Positions 49,803 to 53,846 of a stretch of DNA of 53,846 nt are shown piece by piece. The notes below the pieces were generated by a model, which worked only from the letters and a program-made list of their open reading frames with translations, had not been told where the DNA came from and did not search any database. Where the stretch lies: contig NZ_HE978588.1 in assembly GCF_000312005.1 (NCBI RefSeq), forward strand, positions 2,762,492 to 2,816,337, given 5' to 3'. Each line of letters starts with the position of its first letter. Within the stretch, counting starts at the first letter, position 1. The DNA is from Cellulomonas massiliensis JC225. GTDB taxonomy: Bacteria > Actinomycetota > Actinomycetes > Actinomycetales > Cellulomonadaceae. The position numbers and the translations under genes were made by a program.

Positions 49803-52800
49803 TCAGCGGAAGTCGCGCGAGGACGAGCGCACCCGCAGCGACAGCGGCGACAGGTGCTCGGCGACGAGGTTGGTCGCACCGTCCGCCCGTTCGAGCCGGC
49901 CGCGGACGACGAGCGCGGCGGACGTCCGGGCGGCGCGCCGGAACCGTTGCCACAGCCCCGCCGAGCAGACGACGTTGAGCAGCCCCGTCTCGTCCTCCAC
50001 CGACAGGAACGTCACGCCGCCCGCCGTGCCGGGACGCTGCCGGTGCGTCACCACGCCGGCGACGGCGACCCGGCGCCCCTCCTCGTGCCCGTACGCGTCG
50101 ACGACCCGCAGGACGCCCGCGTCGTCCAGCCCGCCCCGGACGAACTGCGTCGGGTAGGAGTCGACCGACACCCCTGTGGCCCAGACGTCGGCCGTGGCGT
50201 GCTCCAGGTCGTCCATGCCCGGCAGGGTCGGTGCCTCGACGCCGACGCTCACGCCCGGCAGCGTGTCGGGGCCTTCCTGGGCGAGCGCCCCGGCGGCCCA
50301 CAGCCCCTCACGCCGGGTGACGCCGAGCGGCTCGAGCGCCCCGGCGGTCGCCAGCGACTCCAGCTGCCGGGTCGTGAGCTGCACCCGTCGCACGAGGTCG
50401 CGCAGGTCCGCGAACGGGCCGTGCGCGCGGCGCTCGTCGACGAGCCGCTGCGCGACGTCCTCGCCCACCGACCGCACCGACGCGATGCCCATCCGGACCG
50501 CGAGCGAGCGGCGCGGTCCGCCGGCCCGGCCGGTGCTGATCCCGGCGGGCGCGGTCGTCCCGGTGCCGCTGGCCTGGGGGCGCAGCCGCGGCTCGCCACC
50601 CGGTGGGGTCGGGCCCGTCCGCTCGACGCACGCCTGCACGTCGGACGCCTGCACGTCGGGGCGCAGCACCTCGACGCCGTGCCGCCGCGCGTCGGCGGCG
50701 AGGCTCTGCGGCGAGTAGAAGCCCATCGGCTGCGCCGCGAGCAGCCCCGCGTAGAACGCGGCGGGGTGGTGCACCTTGAGCCACGCGCTGGCGTAGACGA
50801 GGTAGGCGAAGGAGTACGCGTGCGACTCGGGGAACCCGAAGTCGGCGAACGCCTTGAGCTTGTCGAAGATCTGCTCGCCGATCTCGGTGCTCACGCCGTG
50901 GTGGGCGGCGCCGGTGAGGAACCGGTCCTTGAGCGCGAGCATCCGCTCGGTGGAGCGCTTGGACCCCATGGCCCGGCGCAGCTGGTCCGACTCGGCGGGC
51001 GTGAAGTCCGCGACGTCGATCGCCATCTGCATGAGCTGCTCCTGGAACAGCGGCACGCCGAGGGTCTTGCTCAGCGACTTCTCCAGCAGCGGGTGCAGGT
51101 ACTCGACCTTCTGCCGGCCGCGGGCGCGCTCGATGTACGGGTGCACCGACCCGCCCTGGATCGGCCCGGGCCGGATGAGCGCGACCTCGATGACGATGTC
51201 GTAGAACGTCCGGGGCTGCAGGCGGGGCAGCGTGCCCATCTGCGCGCGGGACTCCACCTGGAACACCCCGACGGTGTCGGCCGCGCTGAGCAGGTCGTAG
51301 ACCAGCGGGTCCTCCTGGGGCAGGCCGTGCAGGTCGAGCTCGGTGCCCTCGGTATCGCGCACGAACCCGAACGCGATCCGCAGCGCGGTGAGCATCCCCA
51401 GCCCGAGCAGGTCGAACTTCACGAGCCCGGCGTCGGCGCAGTCCTCCTTGTCCCACTGCAGCACGGTGCGCCCGGGCATCCGCGCCCACTCCACCGGGCA
51501 GACCTCGATCACCGGCCGGTCGCACATGACCATGCCGCCCGAGTGGATGCCCAGGTGCCGCGGCAGCCGGAGGAAGCGCTCGGCCAGGTCGATGACCTGC
51601 TCGGGGATCTCGTCGAGGTCGGCCGCCGAGGGCGGCAGCGTGGTGGGGACGACGTCGTGCCCGTCGGCCGTCGCCAGGCCCGGCACGTCGGTGCCCTTCG
51701 GCGCCCGCAGCACCGCCGCCGGCTCCCACGTGTTGCCCCACATCGACGCGCGCGTGCGCCAGCGCTCCTCGCGCGCGGTCGAGACGACGACGCCGTCCAC
51801 GATCGCGCGGTGGTCGGAGTCGACGGGCGGTGCGGCTCGACCGGCCGACGAGCGGGTCGACGAGCCCGCCGGCGGCCCGGCGGGCAGCGGCCCCCCGTGC
51901 CCCTCGTGCGGGGGCCCGGGCGGCGCCGAGCGCAGGCTCCCCCAGCGCTCGATCGACTTCGCCCACGCGTCCTGCTGCCCGACGTCGTACCCCAGCGCGC
52001 GGGCGGCGTCCCGCACGGCCGAGCGCGGCCGGTAGGAGATGACGTTGGCGACCTGCGCCGCGTGCTCCCGGCCGTGCGTGGCGTAGACGTGCTGGATGAC
52101 CTCCTCGCGGCGCGCGGACTCGATGTCGATGTCGATGTCGGGCGGCCCATCGCGCTCCGGGGCCAGGAAGCGCTCGAACAGCAGACCGTGCCGGACCGCG
52201 TCGACGGCGGTGACCCGCAGCGCGTAGCAGACCGCCGAGTTCGCGGCCGAGCCGCGGCCCTGCGCGAGGATCCCGTTGCGCCGGCAGAAGTCGACGAGGT
52301 CGTGCACGACGAGGAAGTACCCGGGGAACCCGAGCTCCTCGATGACGTGCAGCTCGTGCGCGAGCTGGGCGTACGCACCCGGCACGCGCTCCGCCTCCGG
52401 CGGCCCGTAGACCTCCCGCGCCCCGCGGCGCACGAGCTCGCGCAGCCACGTCGTCTCGGTGTGCCCCTCCGGCACCGGGTAGGGCGGCAGCTGCGGCGCG
52501 ACGAGCGACAGGTCGAACGTGCACTCGCGCGCGAGCGCCGCCGCCGTCGGCACCGCGTGCGGGTGGTGGGCGTGCAGCAGGCCCATCTCGGCGGCCGAGC
52601 GCAGGTGCGCCGCCGGTGCGGCGGGCAGCCAGCCGTCCAGGTCGTCGAGCGACGAGCGCGCCCGCACGGCCGCCAGCGCGGCCGCGAGGTCCGCGTCCCC
52701 CGGGGTCGCGTGGTGCACGTTCCCCGTGGCGACGAGCGGCAGGCCGGAGCGCGCCGCCAGCTCGGCGAGCGCGTCGGCCCGCTCGCTGTCGTACGCGTCG

Positions 52801-53465
52801 CCGTGCGCGGTGACCTCGACGGCGACGTTGTCGCGCCCGAACAGCGCGACGAGCCGGTCGAGCTCGCGCTCCGCGGCCGACAGCCCGCCGGGGGCGACGC
52901 CGACGCTGCCCGACGGGTCGCCGCCCGCCAGCGCGCGCCGCACGTCCCCCTTGCGGCACCCCGTCAGGACGAGCCACTGCCCGTCCGCCGCCTCGGCGAG
53001 CTCCTCCAGCCGGTACTCCGCCGCGCCCTTCTCCCCCGTGCGCAGGTGGCCCTCGGCGATCGTCCGGGACAGCCGCCGGTAGCCGTCCGGCCCGCGGGCG
53101 AGCACGAGCAGGTGGCTGGCACGCGGGTCGGGCACGCCGGTGGGCGGGTCGAGCACGGGCGCGGCGCTCGGCCGGGTGTGCTCGCGGCTGTGCCGGGTGC
53201 CGTCGGGCGCGGGCAGGTGCAGCTCGGCGCCGAACGCGGTCGGCAGGCCGACGAGCTTGGCCGCCTGGGAGAACCGCACGACGCCGTAGAGGCCGTCGTG
53301 GTCGGTGAGCGCCAGCGCCTCCAGGCCCAGTCGAGCGGCCTCCGCAACGAGCTCCTCGGGCTGGCTCGCCCCGTCGAGGAAGCTGAACGCCGAGTGCGCG
53401 TGCAGCTCGGCGTACCCGCCGCCGAGCCGTCCGGCGCGCCGGTCGGCCGTCCACCGGTCAGTCAT
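49803..53465 (-). CDS. dnaE2: Error-prone DNA polymerase III alpha subunit DnaE2/ImuC
   Basis: DnaE2 works with ImuB in damage-induced mutagenic synthesis. The 1220-aa product starts MTDRWTADRRAGRLGGGYAELHAHSAFSFLDGASQPEEL (PHP domain). The polymerase domain follows, with GPPDIDIDIESARREEVIQ (catalytic Asp cluster), QWDKEDCADAGLVKFDLLGLGMLTAL and FGFPESHAYSFAYLVYASAWLKVHHPAAFY. It ends with helix-hairpin and OB regions (VAVAGVVTHRQRPGTAGGVTFLSVEDETGLLNVV). A Pro/Gly/Ser-rich insertion at 51820-51940 lengthens it beyond the usual about 1080-1150 aa. The ATG overlaps the imuB stop by 8 bp. Confidence 0.95.
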   Translation of the reverse strand: MTDRWTADRRAGRLGGGYAELHAHSAFSFLDGASQPEELVAEAARLGLEALALTDHDGLYGVVRFSQAAKLVGLPTAFGAELHLPAPDGTRHSREHTRPSAAPVLDPPTGVPDPRASHLLVLARGPDGYRRLSRTIAEGHLRTGEKGAAEYRLEELAEAADGQWLVLTGCRKGDVRRALAGGDPSGSVGVAPGGLSAAERELDRLVALFGRDNVAVEVTAHGDAYDSERADALAELAARSGLPLVATGNVHHATPGDADLAAALAAVRARSSLDDLDGWLPAAPAAHLRSAAEMGLLHAHHPHAVPTAAALARECTFDLSLVAPQLPPYPVPEGHTETTWLRELVRRGAREVYGPPEAERVPGAYAQLAHELHVIEELGFPGYFLVVHDLVDFCRRNGILAQGRGSAANSAVCYALRVTAVDAVRHGLLFERFLAPERDGPPDIDIDIESARREEVIQHVYATHGREHAAQVANVISYRPRSAVRDAARALGYDVGQQDAWAKSIERWGSLRSAPPGPPHEGHGGPLPAGPPAGSSTRSSAGRAAPPVDSDHRAIVDGVVVSTAREERWRTRASMWGNTWEPAAVLRAPKGTDVPGLATADGHDVVPTTLPPSAADLDEIPEQVIDLAERFLRLPRHLGIHSGGMVMCDRPVIEVCPVEWARMPGRTVLQWDKEDCADAGLVKFDLLGLGMLTALRIAFGFVRDTEGTELDLHGLPQEDPLVYDLLSAADTVGVFQVESRAQMGTLPRLQPRTFYDIVIEVALIRPGPIQGGSVHPYIERARGRQKVEYLHPLLEKSLSKTLGVPLFQEQLMQMAIDVADFTPAESDQLRRAMGSKRSTERMLALKDRFLTGAAHHGVSTEIGEQIFDKLKAFADFGFPESHAYSFAYLVYASAWLKVHHPAAFYAGLLAAQPMGFYSPQSLAADARRHGVEVLRPDVQASDVQACVERTGPTPPGGEPRLRPQASGTGTTAPAGISTGRAGGPRRSLAVRMGIASVRSVGEDVAQRLVDERRAHGPFADLRDLVRRVQLTTRQLESLATAGALEPLGVTRREGLWAAGALAQEGPDTLPGVSVGVEAPTLPGMDDLEHATADVWATGVSVDSYPTQFVRGGLDDAGVLRVVDAYGHEEGRRVAVAGVVTHRQRPGTAGGVTFLSVEDETGLLNVVCSAGLWQRFRRAARTSAALVVRGRLERADGATNLVAEHLSPLSLRVRSSSRDFR

Positions 53466-53846
53466 AGCGGGCCTCGCAGGTCCAGCCCTGCGCGTCGCAG
53501 GCCAGCAGCACGGCGGTGCCGTCGTCGAAGGCGACCTGCAGGTGCCCGCGCAGCCCGGCTCCGGTGGCACGGGGGGCACCGTGTGCGCTGCCGGCGCCGC
53601 CTGCGCCGCCTGCGCCGCCTGTGCCGTCACTGGCCCACCAGCGCGGCGACAGCAGCCACGGCCCCGCCCAGCCGGTGACCTGCCGCTCGTCCACGGCGTG
53701 CGGCGAGTCCTCGGACGGCCGCCAGCGCACGCGCGCCGGCGGTCCGCTCAGCCCCGTGCGCACGTCGACGCGCACCGGCGCCCCCGCGGGGTCCCGGACC
53801 TCCACCGGCTCCGCCGGGGTGCAGACCGTGGCGGGCGCCGGGTCGG
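53458..53846 (-). CDS. imuB: DNA polymerase Y-family protein ImuB, C-terminal part (runs off window)
   Basis: Only the last about 128 codons are visible. They contain VEVRDPAGAPVRVDVRTGLSGPPARVRW, VTGWAGPWLLSPRWW and LQVAFDDGTAVLLACDAQGWTCEARYD, which match the C-terminal region of actinobacterial ImuB, the inactive Y-polymerase that links DnaE2 to the beta clamp. A Gly/Ala-rich linker encoded by 9-bp repeats interrupts it. The overlap with dnaE2 supports an imuB-dnaE2 operon. The 5' part and imuA' would lie beyond the right edge. Confidence 0.85.
   Translation of the reverse strand, partial: DPAPATVCTPAEPVEVRDPAGAPVRVDVRTGLSGPPARVRWRPSEDSPHAVDERQVTGWAGPWLLSPRWWASDGTGGAGGAGGAGSAHGAPRATGAGLRGHLQVAFDDGTAVLLACDAQGWTCEARYD
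53596..53622. repeat. Three tandem 9-bp units inside imuB
   Basis: The unit GCCGCCTGC (last copy GCCGCCTGT) occurs three times in tandem. On the coding strand it gives a GAGGAGGAG-like Gly/Ala linker and is prone to slippage. Confidence 0.7.

Overview
The window is about 54 kb of very GC-rich chromosomal DNA from an actinobacterium. The Pup-proteasome cluster, mycothiol enzyme MshC, ImuB/DnaE2 mutasome, dense GTG starts, 1-4 bp stop/start overlaps and frequent short-leader promoters all point there. The gene order resembles Cellulomonas and its relatives, but genus is an inference.

Layout. 1-2182 (minus): trp/his genes (Trp-associated membrane protein, trpE, hisI). 2271-6046 (minus): a two-gene heterodimeric ABC exporter. 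6095-7572: a DinB/MDMPI-like gene converging on hisF. 7569-17512 (minus): a long run of FKBP lipoprotein, pafA, prcA, prcB, pup, dop, arc/mpa, trmI and a site-2 protease. This is a complete Pup tagging and degradation system: Dop activates Pup, PafA ligates it, Arc unfolds the target and PrcAB degrades it. 17621-33971: a housekeeping mosaic of RecB-like nuclease, HAD phosphatase, PAC2 protein, mshC, CorA transporter, uppP, aldo/keto reductase, gdhA, two peptidases, ald, fructosamine-kinase-like protein, a DeoR regulator and a RibD/DHFR-like protein. Convergent pairs are separated by GC-rich palindromes.

34003-39564 (minus) holds three overlapping genes, jetA-jetB-jetC, of a type II Wadjet/MksBEF SMC complex. 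The nuclease gene jetD is not adjacent. Next come a K+ channel, a DUF6584 protein and a small membrane protein.

41723-47485 is an accessory island. Its base composition is visibly less GC-rich, intergenic spaces are long, and it abuts a tRNA-Leu(GAG) on one side and a tRNA-like 3' relic on the other. It encodes a SIR2-protein kinase fusion of 787 aa and a GHKL ATPase/PD-(D/E)XK-type protein split by an apparent +1 frameshift. This is the most novel part of the window and most likely an anti-phage or plasmid-defence locus; that function is inferred from domain content only.

47655-53846: an AI-2E family transporter, a DapA-like aldolase, DnaE2 (ImuC) and the 3' end of imuB, which extends past the window edge.

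A recurring pattern is a TANNNT -10 element, often TAGGGT, placed 6-8 nt before a start codon. I see it at more than a dozen genes. It implies widespread leaderless transcription and was used to decide several starts.
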